From Parastagonospora avenae f. sp. tritici 18332-5 (taxonomy: Eukaryota > Ascomycota > Dothideomycetes > Pleosporales > Phaeosphaeriaceae): 64,000 bases of DNA. The DNA lies in contig JAFJTR010000093.1 of assembly GCA_022559985.1 (NCBI GenBank), forward strand, positions 52,309 to 116,308. Direction: 5' to 3'. This document shows, in pieces, positions 31,200 to 43,142 of the stretch. The notes under the pieces were generated by a model. It saw nothing but the letters and a program-made list of their open reading frames with translations, ran no database searches and was not told the DNA's origin. Positions within the stretch are counted from its first letter, which is position 1. Every line of letters starts with the position of its first letter. The position numbers and the translations under genes were made by a program.

Positions 31200-32720
31200 A
31201 GGCCACACTCTGCATATGTTTCATCAAGCTGTTTCTGTGTCTTTTTTGAGTGGAGGAAAAGGAGGGGACATTCAGGTTCGTCCAGTTCGTTTTGGTCCTC
31301 CGAGAGGACAAGTGCGATGCTTCTCCGACAATAGAAGGCGAGGGATATTTATAGTCCTGATTCCTGAGGCATCCGAATTTTCTGGCCATGTGTCCACGCT
31401 AGTGTCCTTTTAGACGTTGCTCAAGGGTATGTTGCATTTTCAACACTTTTCGACACAGATGCAGACATATGTCGTTTGGAAACACATTTTTTTTATTTGG
31501 AGCAGCAGAGCCGGATTCTTCCTTGACAAGCGCCCTTGCGTCTTTGAGCTCAAAGCAGAAAGACATTAGTCGATATTCTACAGACTTTGGAACCTCAGAG
31601 AAGAGATGGGATACTCTCACAACAGCGAAAGGCGACAGGTTTTAGATCCTCAGTCTGCGCAGGACTCATGTCTTCTGAGCAGAAGGCAGAGATCATGTCC
31701 ATATTCCGAAAATGATTTTTGAGCAGTAGAAGCACAATACTCCATAGACGGTGCTTAGTCAGGCTTTGGGTCGAGAAGAAAAGAGAAACATAATTTGGTA
31801 TTTGGAGAGCTTTTTGATCTGAACAGGAATAGAAGTGTGATACTCTCCTTACAGCAGAAAGTCACGTATTTATATCCCCTGTGTGCGCAGTATTTTGATC
31901 CTCCGAGCAAAAGTCAGAACTCATGACTTGAGAGAGTATACTTTTCTGGAAAAGAAGAGGCAGAGGCCTCCATCAGACTCTCTCTTGCAGTTTTGGAGTC
32001 GAGCAGAAGAGAAGAACATGTCGTGGAACGAGTGTTGATTTTGATCCTCCGAAGAGGAGAAGTGTGATACTTCCCCAACAGCGAAATGCAGCGGGCTTTA
32101 TATGCACACTCGATGTCAGAACGGACATGACAATGGCGACTTTTGACTTTTGGAATTCGCAGGTGCACCAAATTTGAGGGCCAACGTGCGCGCTCTCAAA
32201 CTCAATTAAGGAGTATGCACCATCTGATATTTGAGCCCGGAAGGATTCAAAGTCTTATCGGGACGCAGCAAAGCGCCGAGAAGAATTTGGGATTAGACGG
32301 GGACTGTCAGTCCCAGCGATATAGTGTTTAGTGACTACGGTTTGGAACAAGCAGCCGAGGCGACATAGTGAAGAGTGGTTGTCATTTTTTGCAGCGCCAA
32401 ATTGAAATGAATTCCAGAGCTGCCGTCATGCAATTGGTAAAATCATGTTTTTGTATCACGGCCAGGCCAGAGAAGACATCATAGATCCCCCACTTACTTT
32501 TGGACCCGAGAGTGTCGGAGAAGAGGGCTTCGGTTCTCATAGAACCACTCCCGTTGACCTTTGAGCTTTTGTGGTATAAAGAAGTGTATGTGAGTTCTTG
32601 AATTGAGGGGGCTGGCGGGGTCGCAGAGCACATAAATCGGTGCTTGACAGGTTTTTGGACAGAGCAGAAGAGGCAAACCATAGACAAGGTTTTCACTTCT
32701 CTTTGGAAAACGCACATTGA
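31200..32720. repeat. Diverged long-period tandem repeats (about 215-310 bp)
   Basis: A recurrent block of the type TCCTC(C)GA..GAG...AAGTGTGATACT followed by CCNACAGCGAAAG recurs near 31293, 31606, 31830 and 32043, each followed within about 30-40 bases by a short T/A-rich box such as TTTATA(T). A second box, GAGCAGAAG-AGGCAGA(A)CATG-like, recurs near 31676, 31990 and 32655. Copies are substituted and of unequal spacing. No protein frame persists across copies. No known element was recognised. Confidence 0.55.
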
Positions 32721-32816
32721 GTTTGTGTAATATCGAGGCCCAAGTCCGTGCCGTGGAACCCTTCTATACACACCAGAAGCATGCCAAGCCACACTACCTC
32801 AACGCACGCCCCCATC

Positions 32817-34753
32817 TCACGCAGACACGCCGTTGGTCTTGGTGTTCTGCGCAACCAAACAGCCTGCGAAAAATGCGTGCATACCTTCATGATCATCCAA
32901 GGTCGTGACTTTGGACACATCTACATCGTGTTAGTGTACTTAAATCTTATGCAGAAACGATCTCGACTCACATTGATCCGGCCTCACAACCACCACCGCA
33001 CCTTCGCCGGGCTTAACACCGTATTTCTCATACGCGTGTCCGTGCCCGGAGTTGTAGTGTTCGTCGTCGATGTATGTTTTATGCAGATCTGCATCACTAA
33101 TCAGCCATCACTGCTTTCAAACAAATTTGGGTAAACTGACCTCTAATACCATACTTCCCCGTCTTTGGCCAGTAGTAATCTGGTATGCTTTCCTGCTCGA
33201 TTTCGAGGAATTTGCTGCTGAGTACGAGGATGGGTTCGATGACGCTGTCGGTGTCGGCGGTGGGGGATGTGTAGAGGTGTGCGAGGGAGGAGAGGGAGGT
33301 TGAGAGCTGAGTTTACTAAGTACGTGAACTTGAAGGAACGGAGGTTGATACGTACTTTTTCCAATCTGCTCTTATGCCCCGGGTCGTTGATGTCGCCCGC
33401 GAAAACCACAACCCTCCACCTTCCATCACTCTTCAACACACTCTGTGATTGCACCGCCTTGCAATCACAAAACCTAATAACCTGCGCGCTGGGAAACCTC
33501 ATGCCCACTTTGATCCCTTCCGCCACCTCCTCACCCCCGTCGCTATCAGTGATTTCCGAATCCGCATACCGTGCCGTAAACCCCGCCATATACCTCCCAC
33601 TCTTCCGAAAATACTCCGCAAACTCGCCCTCCCTCTCTTCTTTCCGATTAAACAGCGCCGTCAACTCGCGATCAAACGCGATAAGATCCGCCGCCGTCTT
33701 ACTCCTCTCTGTGACGTACGTTTCCAGCAAAGATGCCGGGGAAAGGCCAGATAACACACTGCCGAGTTTCCAACCAATGTTGTACCCATCCTGCAAACTG
33801 ACATTCATGCCCTGTCCGGCTTTGGGCGAGTGCGTGTGCGCCGCGTCGCCGGTGAGAAACACGCGGTGCTGTGCGTGGAAAGACTGCGCGAGGCGCTGGC
33901 CGATGGAGTATGCGCTCCACCAGAACACGTGCGCGAAATCCATCTGATACGGGGTGAATATCTTCCTCGCCTGGTTCTGAATCGCGTCTAATTGGACTTC
34001 CTTGGGCTTCGTGCCCTGCGGCAACTGTATGTAGAAGCGCACCATTTCGCCGCCCTCGCGCGGGATGATGACGATATTGCCGTGCGGGGAGTGGATGGTA
34101 CATTTCCGGCGTATGTCCGGGAACGAGGTGAGTGGGAAGATGTCCATGACGCCCCAGACGGTGTCGGTGGTGTCGCCGAGCATGGGGATGGAGAGGGAGT
34201 GGCGGATGGTTGAGTGGGCGCCGTCGCAGCCGAGGACGTATTTGGCGTGCCATGTTTCCTCCTTACCGTTTTTCTCTGCTGTCACGGTGCAGGGATATTC
34301 GGTGTTGGAGGCGTCGATGGAGACGGATTTGGTGGTCCAGCCGTATTCGATCTTGCCGGTTTTGAGCGCGTTTTTGGACTTCAGGATGGTTGACATTTTG
34401 GAGAGCATCAGGCCGTTCATGCGGGCTTGGTTGAGGATGACGTGCGGGAGGTGGCTTAGTCCTTTTTCTGTGTCGAGGGTCCTGCTCTTGCGTTTGATGT
34501 CATCTTTGCCTTCGTCGTTGCCCCAGAAGCAGACTTCGAGGACATGGTAGGCTTCTCTGAGGAGGTCTTCAGACAGGCCAAACGACTCGTAAATTTCTAC
34601 AGTCCGGACTTGTACGCCATCTGCCTGTCCCACATCCAGCGGTCCAGCACGTTTCTCTAGAATCGTAAAGGGGGTGTTGTATATCGCCAGCCAAGTTGCA
34701 GCAAAAACACCCGCAGATCCCGAGCCCGCAATGAGAACATCCGTCTTTGGCAT
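32817..34753 (-). CDS. FAD-dependent phenol 2-monooxygenase-like hydroxylase
   Basis: Exons complement(32817..32920, 32972..33088, 33141..33306, 33356..34753), introns 49-52 nt, 594 residues, close to family length. The start MPKTDVLIAGSGSAG contains the FAD dinucleotide motif; VLGCDGAHSTIRH is the DG motif near 200; VFLTGDAAHTHSPKAGQGMN is the GD motif near 310. The small 3' exons rebuild the thioredoxin-like C-terminal domain of phenol hydroxylases (VVVVRPDQYVSKVTTLDD then HAFFAG). It would hydroxylate a phenolic or quinone-like aromatic with NADPH and O2. No obvious pathway neighbours except the repeat region. Confidence 0.92.
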
Positions 34754-35199
34754 CTTGTGCTGAGGTGTGCAGATCAGAATTTGCAAATCACAACAGCGAA
34801 ACACCAAATCTTACATGGCAATGAACCAAACCTCGGAAGAACTTACTGCAAACACCGGTCAGGTGTCACGACATGCCGCCCACGAGCTCCGGAGCTGCAT
34901 CATTGGCAATGCGGGGGCAGCGCTAGCGCCTTATGGATGGACGTAATCCGGGATTACCTGCGCCTCGTGCGAAGCCAGTCAAGATCAGCCAAGCAGGGTG
35001 AGAATATATCCTTTGCGAATGATTGCAGTCATATCTGTCGGATACGTCCTTGAGCTCCGGGCGTGGCGTCGGATGTGTGCGGCTTTATTCCGCTGCAATC
35101 TCGGGCTCTTAGATATCTGGGCTGAAAATCAATTGCGATCACCGATGCGAGGGAGTGTGAAAGGAAATCTATTATTCATTATACATAGTACAGTGCGGG
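34754..35199. other. Intergenic
   Basis: About 445 bases between two minus-strand genes: promoter of the monooxygenase and 3' flank of the glycosyltransferase. Nothing else seen. Confidence 0.5.
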
Positions 35200-36456
35200 C
35201 TACCTCGTCTCACCATCGTGATGAAATCGGTCGTACGCCTCAAAAAAGCCCTTCATCTCCCACCGTCTGCTCGTTAACCAGTCTTTTGTGCGCTGGTTGT
35301 TGTAGAGGAACGGCTGCGTCCACCACTTTTCGTGTACACTGACGAGACCCTTGTCGATGTCGTTGTCACTCGGACATCTTATATTCCACGTGTATGAAAG
35401 CTCTGTCCAGGGCATCGGGCCGTCCCACTTGTGTATTTGGTTGAGGAGATTCTGCTCGGGGTACTTGGGGTCGAAGGAATCTGGGATCTCGAGGAAGCTG
35501 CTGTAGTGTTCGAAGGCGGCGATCGACGGGGCGAGCATGAAGAAGCCGGCGTTCATGTAGCCGGGTTTCTTCAACCCAGTGCCATCTGTGGGCGGGAAGT
35601 CGTGGGTCGAGTCCCAGACCTCTGACAAGCTGCCGAGCAGGTATGTGGGAGGCAGCGGCTTTATGCCTTGGATAGGCTTATAGTCGTCCATTTGCTTGGT
35701 GGTCCGAATCTGTGCACCCGGATCGCCGAATACGCCATCGAGCGGTCTCACAAGCATACTGTCGCCGTCCATAACAAGAATGCGACTGTATTGTGTCATC
35801 TCCCAGACTCGCAGCTTGGTCATGACATCGTCCCAGCGTGCGTCTCCTGCCTTTGCCCAGCGCGAAGAGGAGCGCAGGAACTCGACGGGGTAGACGATGG
35901 CGCCGTCTTTTTGGAGGCGGTCGCGGCGGGATTGAGATACAGAGGGCGTGACCATGACGATCACGTCGATGTCTTTTGTGCGGGTTTCGAGGTTGTGCAG
36001 CAGCTGCCACATGAGGATGCGGACGGCGACGAAGTAATTGTCGGCCTCGAGGTCCTCGTCCTGGTCGAGGGTTCCGGACAGGAAAGTCACGTATGCGAGC
36101 TTCTCGCTGCCGTCGGGGTTCAGGCCGGTGTTGTTGGGGTTTCCATGGTGTCCGCTGACGACGTGGCCAGCGGCAGCATCGGGGCTGGCGGGCACATCGG
36201 GACGCGGCTCACCATTGTCGACACCGTCGGGCGTGTGCTCGAGCAGATTCTCGTCGGCGGGCTTGTGCTTAGGGAGGGGGTCGGTATAGAGTGGTGGCTT
36301 CACGACGACGTCGTGCTTGTGCTCAAAGGCAGGCTCAGGCGTGGCGTTGAGCCTAGATCCGTAGTAGTATTGCCCCGACGACGCCAGCAGCAGACATATG
36401 GCGAAAAAGGCGGCGGCGATGGCGACGACGCGCTTCTGAGCGAAGACAGCCAGCAT
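35200..36456 (-). CDS. Glycosyltransferase family 8-like, type II membrane protein
   Basis: Single exon, 418 residues from the ATG at 36456. A short cytosolic start and one transmembrane anchor (VVAIAAAFFAICLLLASSG, residues ~10-30) precede a Pro/Asp-rich stem and a catalytic domain starting KLAYVTFLSG near 110. The nucleotide-sugar/metal site is VMDGDSMLVRPLD (DxD). GYMNAGFFMLAPS and PEQNLLNQI follow, the order seen in glycogenin-like GT8 enzymes. It probably acts in the Golgi lumen on glycans; donor and acceptor unknown. Confidence 0.87.
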   Translation of the reverse strand: MLAVFAQKRVVAIAAAFFAICLLLASSGQYYYGSRLNATPEPAFEHKHDVVVKPPLYTDPLPKHKPADENLLEHTPDGVDNGEPRPDVPASPDAAAGHVVSGHHGNPNNTGLNPDGSEKLAYVTFLSGTLDQDEDLEADNYFVAVRILMWQLLHNLETRTKDIDVIVMVTPSVSQSRRDRLQKDGAIVYPVEFLRSSSRWAKAGDARWDDVMTKLRVWEMTQYSRILVMDGDSMLVRPLDGVFGDPGAQIRTTKQMDDYKPIQGIKPLPPTYLLGSLSEVWDSTHDFPPTDGTGLKKPGYMNAGFFMLAPSIAAFEHYSSFLEIPDSFDPKYPEQNLLNQIHKWDGPMPWTELSYTWNIRCPSDNDIDKGLVSVHEKWWTQPFLYNNQRTKDWLTSRRWEMKGFFEAYDRFHHDGETR

Positions 36457-37560
36457 GGTCACGAATCACCAGCGCAGTCGCAGCGTGGAAGAGAATTGCA
36501 GCAAACCGGGCAGAGTCTAAGCCAGCGGCAGACCCTCATGTTAAGCCAATTTGCAGCCTTGCGAAGGATTGACAAGGCGTCTCACTGCGTAGCGGGTCCC
36601 GAATTACGGATAGGGGCAGGAAACTGGCATATCGGCGGGTGGCGGTGTTGGACGATAGGTTGCCTCGACGGATTCGCAGCAATTTGTTGCACAAGGCTCA
36701 CTAAGAGGCCCCTGCTTACAGGCGTAGGAGCTTATAATTGGGAGACGCTGCATGTCTCGTTGGCCAAAAAGAGCCTTGACAAGGTTTTCGGGCCTTGGCA
36801 TCTCAGCTTGGGATAATCTAATCTCTACACACTAATTTGCGGCGGAGTCCAATCTCGCCAAGTTCGTTTGCAAGCAGCGAGCGGCCATGGCATTCATCTT
36901 AGACAGATGCGGCAGACGAGGACGTTGGACTCTGGACGTTCGACATTGCACAGATCGGAAGACGCACGTTGAGATTCGGTGAGGACCTGAGTTGCGTCGA
37001 GAATCCTGCAGTTGCTTAGCGAACCGTATTTTGACACACGGTATTGGCGCCTATGAGCCAGACTCAGGCCAAGCAACGATGGAGGGCCTTATGGAGGCGA
37101 AGCATATTTCGACTTGGCTATGCTGACGTTTCGTTGGTAGCCATGCATGTCGTCGTATGCGTGTGCGACGCCTTGCGCTCTAAAGTCAGGAACCCATGCA
37201 TGTGTAGGCTGACATCCATGGGTGCGCGCAGATGTCATGTTCTGCGGACCGACTTCTCTAGGAAATGACGGGAACCGTAACGGCCAGCCTCGGACAGTCT
37301 ACCGAGACAGTGAGTTCGGGCATTTTAGCGAGGAAATGAGTACGAAGAATTTTGCACGTGACGGCGATATGGCGATCGCGACGAAGATGGGCAGTAATTA
37401 TGTAGATGGAAACGCGAGTGAAGACGTGAGTGACAAAAAAGATGGTCGCGGAGGACGATGGGTTTTCGCCGCTGCTTGCGCGCCAACGAACGATTTCCTC
37501 ACCTGCCCGAGCCTGCATCACCATCACATCCCTCTCAACACTTTCGAATAACTTTCCAAG
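36457..37560. other. Divergent promoter region
   Basis: About 1.1 kb between the GT8 gene (minus) and translin (plus). Short frames have no features; no repeats found. Confidence 0.5.
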
Positions 37561-38563
37561 ATGACCGGCGTCAATCCAGCCATCTTCCAGGACCTGCAGG
37601 CCCGTGTCGACGAGGATACCGCGGTGCGCGATGTGAGTGGTAGTTGGCGGTGGCAGAGCACGTGAGCACGCACTCATTACGCGACAGGAATTGAAAGACA
37701 TCATCCAAGCGCTCGAGAAGCAGAGTACGAAATTGTATATGATGGCCATGAATACAGCTGACAATTTCTAGACCGCAATGTCTCGTTCGTGCTGTCGAGA
37801 GCGCATTCTACGCCTGTTGGAAGCCGTCAGTACTACCTACACCATGTCCATGACTATACTGACGCGCAACAGTCTCCGAGGTCCTCGGCGCCTCCAAAGA
37901 GCCCATTGGCAATGTCGTAGAGACGGTCAGCAAGCTCTCGCAAGCTGCGTCCAAGATGCCGTACTATAAGTTCAACAACATGTGGAGCCGTCAGATGCAG
38001 GGCGCAGTAAGTTGTGACACTGTCACCACATGTAACGTCGGACTGACAGCGTTACAGGTAGAGGGTCTGCTATTTTGGGGCTGGCTTGGGGGCTACAAGT
38101 ACGAGGGCGGCGCGGTCAAGTGCGGACAGCTTCTCACCATTGAGGACTTGGGCGAGATCTTAAACAGTATGTCTCATATTCGGAAGTCATAAGATGCTAA
38201 CGATTGACAGTCCCCGTCAACCTAAAAGACCGCGATGAGTTCCACCTCACTATCGAAGAGTATCTGCAGTCCCTCATCTCGCTCGTCGAAGAGCTGGTAC
38301 GTCACCATCACTCCACTATTGAGGACAACTACTAATGACATCTGCAGACCCGCCTCGCTCGCAACGCTGTCACACTCGGCGACTACGAGCGCCCGCTGCT
38401 GATCAACCAGTTCGTCAAGGACTTGCATGCGGGCTTCCAGATCCTCAACCTCAAGAACGACAGTCTGCGCCGTAGGAGCGACGGGCTCAAGTACAGGGTC
38501 AAGGATGTGGAGGATGTCGTGTACGATCTCTCGCTGAGGAATCTACTGCCGAAGAAGGAGTAG
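37561..38563 (+). CDS. Translin (single-stranded nucleic-acid-binding protein)
   Basis: Seven exons: 37561..37632, 37688..37724, 37772..37825, 37873..38006, 38058..38166, 38211..38296, 38348..38563, all joining in frame to 235 residues, the normal length. Introns are 44-55 nt. Sequence landmarks include IFQDLQARVDED, LSRAHSTP, PYYKFNNMWSRQMQGAVE, and GDYERPLLINQFVKDLHAGFQILNLKND, matching the all-alpha translin/TRAX fold. With TRAX it forms the C3PO endoribonuclease in eukaryotes that have it. The gene is intron-dense compared with its neighbours. Confidence 0.93.
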
Positions 38564-38890
38564 ATGTATTGTGGGTGGTGGCCCCCGGCTGTGGGGTATA
38601 GTTATATCTCGAACTGGATGAGAGAATGTCTCCCGAATCACCGAGTTTAGATTTCGAGACCATCCAAAAGGTATCCATCAATTTCCCTCGTGATTCAAAT
38701 CAAAATGTTAGGTACTCTTATGCCATGCTCGTGCTCATGATGGTGCTCGCGCACGGACATCATCTTCAAACTTCTCGACCGCGACTTCCACAGCGCACCA
38801 GTTCCCATCAATTCAAACCATCACCAACTTTCTCCCTGGCCCGGTGCCATCCTCCACTCCTCTCCACCTCTCCCAACCCAATCGCCCATC
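38564..38890. other. Intergenic
   Basis: About 325 bases between translin and Gpi11, same strand; CT-rich leader before the Gpi11 ATG. Nothing else seen. Confidence 0.5.
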
Positions 38891-39780
38891 ATGGCCTCAA
38901 AAACCACCATCGACGCCTCGACCCTCACGAAGCCCAAACCCAGTACCTCGGCGCCCATCTCCCCTCTGCCCACCGACATCGCGCGCCTCTACACCTACGC
39001 GCACCCCGCCATCATTCTCTCCCTCTACGCCTTCCAATTCAAATCCATTGTTGCGGATCCGGTCCCCGCGCTGCTGAACATCCTCGCGCCGCTTGCAGTC
39101 CTGCAGGTCGCGTACGTAGCCATCTGCCTGCCGCCGACGGGCGAGACGCCGAAGGTTAAGAAGGCTAAGCCGGGGGAGAAGAAAGGAGGGAAAGAGGGAG
39201 GGGGTACGGGGAGGGGGAGTGTTGTTGTACGTCGAACCATATCCATTTTCCCCTACTCCTGGCAGCAGACTTGAACACAAGATTGAGTTGTATGGGAATA
39301 TGCTAATATTTTTTATAGCCAGCATTCCTCTCCCTACTCCTCACGGCCCTTGCAGCAACCCCCCTCCTCACCGCCACCCTCATTCTCTTCGGCGCACCGC
39401 TTACAACGCATCATTTCCACACGCTCCTATGCGGCGCACACGTCGCACTGCTCAGCACGCTCCCCTTGGTCTACGTACACGGCGTGAACGGCGAGACGTG
39501 GCGGCAAATCGTGGCGCTGCTGGTGCCGATGGACGAGGTATACGGCGGGTTGATTGGCACGGTTGTGGGCGCGTGGTTGGGCGCGGTGCCGATTCCGCTG
39601 GATTGGTTAGTTCGAACAATGTGACAAGTGAGAGAGGTTTCTGAAGGCTAACATGGCAACAGGGATCGCGAGTGGCAGAAGTGGCCGGTTACGATTGTTA
39701 CGGGGGCGTACTTGGGATATGCGCTTGGGAAGGTGCTTGGCGGGACGGTGTTCAAGGGGAAGAAGATTATGTTTGCGTAG
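38891..39780 (+). CDS. GPI11: GPI-anchor biosynthesis protein Gpi11/PIG-F
   Basis: Exons 38891..39226, 39319..39605, 39663..39780 (introns 92 and 57 nt), 246 residues. Several transmembrane helices are separated by a Lys/Gly-rich loop (KVKKAKPGEKKGGKEGG). The PIG-F signature region reads GAPLTTHHFHTLLCGAHVALLS, then DEVYGGLIGTVVGAWLGAVPIPLDWDREWQKWP and GAYLGYALGK in the last exon. It acts in the ER membrane with Gpi7/Gpi13 partners in ethanolamine-phosphate addition to GPI anchors. The 92-nt intron is the longest supported one in this gene set. Confidence 0.92.
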
Positions 39781-40519
39781 ATGAGCTTGGACGAGGAGCG
39801 AGGTTGTGGACGGTGGATGGCTGCAGTTACATATGCCAGGTATCTATGCACATAATTCGGACTTTCGCGACTTGCATGCTCGTCCTCAACCCCGTTTCTG
39901 TTGCTTCCAACTCTTCCAGACGGTGCCGCCCAAATAACAGTCGCCCACCCGATCCCTCCACGTATACACAGTGACTCCCAGCGCCGTCCATCGATCAATC
40001 CTCGCTGTGCTCTGGTCGCACAATTCCGCAAGGCTGGACTGTTCCCTCACCAGTGTACCACTATCATCGAGATTACAATAGGGCAGGTGAGGGCAGTCTG
40101 TGTGTCAGTGTACCCGGTGGCATCGTGCAAGGGAAAATCTCTGCCGCAACGCAGTACAGGTACGAGGTTTGAGCAACTGGCGTACCGCTGGCCTCGTGCG
40201 TGTTGGACGCGACAGCGGGCGTTTTATAGTACATTGGGCAGGCAGTACCGCAAGCCAAATGAGAAAAGTGTTACTGGGAACGTGCCGTGTGGTACGCGAA
40301 AACCCGAATTGTTCGGTATGAACCACAGAGCGCACGGGAAAAATGAACAAAACCACAGAGCGTAGTACCTCGAAGAAGTGGGCAGTACGACCAACACCAG
40401 CAGAACCGCAATCACAAATCGAAAACTTCACACTGCACCAGAAGAATTGCGAATCGCAAGGAGAGAAAATAAAAGCTTCTTCCTCAAGCAGCCAGCCAAA
40501 GCCAGCCAACTCAATGAAG
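39781..40519. other. Intergenic
   Basis: About 740 bases between convergent Gpi11 and U2 transcripts. No supported gene. Confidence 0.5.
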
Positions 40520-40708
40520 AAGTTCGCGTACATTCCAGGTAGTGTAAGAGGAACGACACATTGCCAATGGCTATGAGCAAGCCCAGTGAGCCATTGACCG
40601 AGTACAAAAATAAGATTAATCGTGAATCCCCGTAGGGAGGTTCTAGCGATTAAACTAGAAAGAACAGATACTACACTTGATCTAAGCCAAAAGGCAAACT
40701 GAGAAAGC
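40520..40708 (-). ncRNA. U2 spliceosomal snRNA
   Basis: Read on the minus strand, the 5' region contains GCCTTTTGGCTTAGATCAAG followed by TGTAGTATCTGTTCTTTC, which is the near-invariant U2 5' domain including the branch-site-pairing GTAGTA. Downstream are a stem-loop-like CTAGTTTAATCGCTAG segment, CCTCCCTACGGGG, an ATTTTTG Sm-like site region and a 3' stem region around GCCATTGGC. Total is about 190 nt as expected. Ends are approximate. The RNA base-pairs with intron branch sites in the nuclear spliceosome. Confidence 0.93.
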
Positions 40709-40794
40709 AGTTAGTAGAGGAATTGGACAATGGGGGTGTTGGGGAATACGAACGAGAGCTAAAGAAAAAGAAGAGGAGGGCGAGCCCCAGGCGG

Positions 40795-40805
40795 TTTATA
40801 TATCC
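40795..40805 (-). promoter_or_regulatory. TATA-like element upstream of U2
   Basis: GGATATATAAA on the minus strand lies about 90 bp upstream of the estimated U2 5' end. Pol II snRNA genes in some fungi carry TATA elements at such a distance; assignment is by position only. Confidence 0.35.
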
Positions 40806-41302
40806 CTTGGGAAACGCTAGTGCTAGCGCAATGCAGGGCAATGGGGGTGACCAGAGGCGAGTGGCTGGGCCGTTGTCGGGCTGGCGGTGTGCGATTCAGG
40901 GTGAAGATGGAGTTTGGGGGAGGTGAATCAGTGGGTGGCGAGTGGAGCGCGAACATCAATGAGTGGAGACTATTTGCGAATTCTGGATGATTTTAAGGAT
41001 GATAATACCTGCTATTGATACTGGGTGGGTTGCGTGTGCTGATTGGAGGCTGACTTGGAGGTTTCGCGGGCTCGAACACGTGACCAAGCCGACTTCACCG
41101 CACATGATCATCTGTAGGAATTCGAATGGGTACGAGAGGCTTTCAAGGATGCATGAGAGAGTTGAAATACAAGCTGCTCATCTGCTTCTTTGCACTGTTC
41201 ATAAACCAGGTACCATACCATGGTACGCATAAAATTTCACATGTCCAAATTCTTCCAGATCATCCCAGCACTCCCATCCCTCCTCCGACCTCAGTAAACC
41301 CT
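40806..41302. other. Intergenic
   Basis: About 500 bases with no supported gene. Confidence 0.4.
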
Positions 41303-41593
41303 TCAAACCCCCGCCCGACTCCTCTCCCCATCCCTCAACCTAATCCTTAACTTCAACGCCCTCCTCCCCTCCTTCTTCCCCCCCTTCCCAGCCCTCCTCG
41401 CCGCCCACGCCCCCTCCCGCGCCTTATACTCATACGCCAAGAATTTCTCCTCCTCGCAGAACCAGAAGAAGCTCTGCACAAAGCTCGCTTCTTGATTCAC
41501 GTTGAGCTGCCGGCCTTCGAGCAGCATGTTGTCGCCATGGGAGAGTTGTGCGGCCCAGCTGTTGTTGGCAGCAACCCGTTCCTTACCCACCAT
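41303..41593 (-). CDS. Small basic ORF, hypothetical
   Basis: 96 codons from the ATG at 41593. The middle (NQEASFVQSFFWFCEEEKFLAY) looks protein-like with aromatic and acidic residues; the tail is Arg/Lys/Gly-rich. The start could instead lie in an upstream exon. No family recognised. It is head-to-head with the gene at 41804. Confidence 0.35.
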   Translation of the reverse strand: MVGKERVAANNSWAAQLSHGDNMLLEGRQLNVNQEASFVQSFFWFCEEEKFLAYEYKAREGAWAARRAGKGGKKEGRRALKLRIRLRDGERSRAGV

Positions 41594-41803
41594 GTGACGC
41601 GCCACCGGGCACTCAAGCCTGAAGCCTCACTTACTGGGCCTTCATTCCGAATGCAACATTGCGGCGAATCGAGGTAGGAGGGGTCGATAGCGCAACGCTA
41701 GCCAAAGTGTGAGAGAGCGTAACTAGCTCTGATGACTACAACCTTACCCATCACACTTCTCAGACCTGCGCCTTAATTCTTTGCTCATCGTGTAACCACC
41801 ATC

Positions 41804-43142
41804 ATGGTCGCCGCAACGGTCACCGCCAACATACTTACATTCTTAGACTGTGAAATACCGGGATCGACTTTATTTACGGAACTCGAGACACAGGCAACGA
41901 GAAGTGAGTTATGAGCACCACAACAAGAACAAATTTATGTACATTTCTAACACAAAGCCCTCGTTTAGTCATCCTGAGGACACCAAACAGTGGCCACGAG
42001 ACTGATCCGCCTGCAATGCTGTCGAGCCTGCGCAAGCAAGGGCACTCCGAGAGGAAGAGTTATCGTGGCCTACAATGGCGCACTGCCGGATGGCTTCGAA
42101 GATATGCTGGCTGGGGCTGCGGGCACAGAGGCAAATCGAGAGTGGATAAAGGACCACTATAAAAAGATTCAAGGAAGCATCTGTGCCGAGCTTTATGGTC
42201 CTAGTTCGTTTCTGCAGCGGTGGTTACGCGGGGAGCTTTCCACCTTGTCGTTCAAGCTTCCAATCACAAACTATGCCGTCGGAGTGAGAGCTCAGGGCAT
42301 CGTCCCCACTGGCGAGACCCCCGAAGCGCAAGGAGTTCGGGTCGCAACCCGGGAGATCTATCAAAACGCTCTCAACGATCTGCAGGCGCTCTGGCGCAAC
42401 ACGTATAATGAGGCATTCAGTCTCGCTATCGATCAAGCCACCAGGATGGCAGGATGGGAGCGCGCGAGAGATATGTATCGCAATATGAAGGACGCACCAC
42501 CATCTTCGGATATTGACGTCGATCTCCTCAACACTTGCGCACAGTGCGGGGGTACCAAAGTGGTACCATTCTTTTCCAGACCAGAGGATCAGAGGCTAGC
42601 CGTTTTTCAAAGTCTCTGCACCAAGGACGTCCTAGCTTCCCATTTCGAGACTTGTTGTTTGGTTGTGGATGTGAGGTAAGTCTCCAACTTGAAAGCTGTT
42701 TGAGTATACAAGTACTGACATTCCCTCCTCCAGACATTTGACAACGAGTGAAGCTCCACGATTACCGCCAACACTAGGGCAGGAGGCTGTTCCCCCGTTC
42801 GAGACGATAAGGAGTCTTCACTTCGCTCACAGCTGCGACATCCTGAGCGGCCCCGTCCTTGGACCACAAGAGTCTGACCAAAGAGATTTTATGCTTGTCA
42901 ATCCGTCCTTGAGGCTGCCAGCAGCGAGTGTATCGCGAGTCAAGAAATCAGAGGCCTATAAGCTGATCCGCGCACTGCATACCGACTTGGGCTTTACCCA
43001 GCTGCAGCACGGTGACTGGACTGACACGCCTATTATGAGATCAACGAATCAGGGCGTCAAGAGGAAGGCTAGGAACATGGGCCGTGGTCCGCAACGAGCA
43101 CGTCCTTCCGAGATCTTCCAGATCGATGAGCTGCCTGACTAA
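41804..43142 (+). CDS. Uncharacterised protein with Cys motifs
   Basis: Proposed exons 41804..41903, 41991..42675, 42734..43142 (introns 87 and 58 nt), 397 residues; an alternative first acceptor at 41978 adds four residues. Exon 1 is short (MVAATVTANILTFLDCEIPG). Exon 2 carries LQCCRACASKG and later NTCAQCGGTKVVPF, two Cys pairs that could bind zinc; an ILE-like helical middle contains ALNDLQALWRNTYNEAF. The C-terminus is basic (GVKRKARNMGRGPQRARP). No known family recognised. The first join is the weakest part of the model. Confidence 0.6.

Noticed and set aside
35668..36816. 382-codon plus-strand ORF
   Set aside because: It is the antisense shadow of the GT8 gene, GC-rich and without any domain; the minus strand has clear catalytic motifs.
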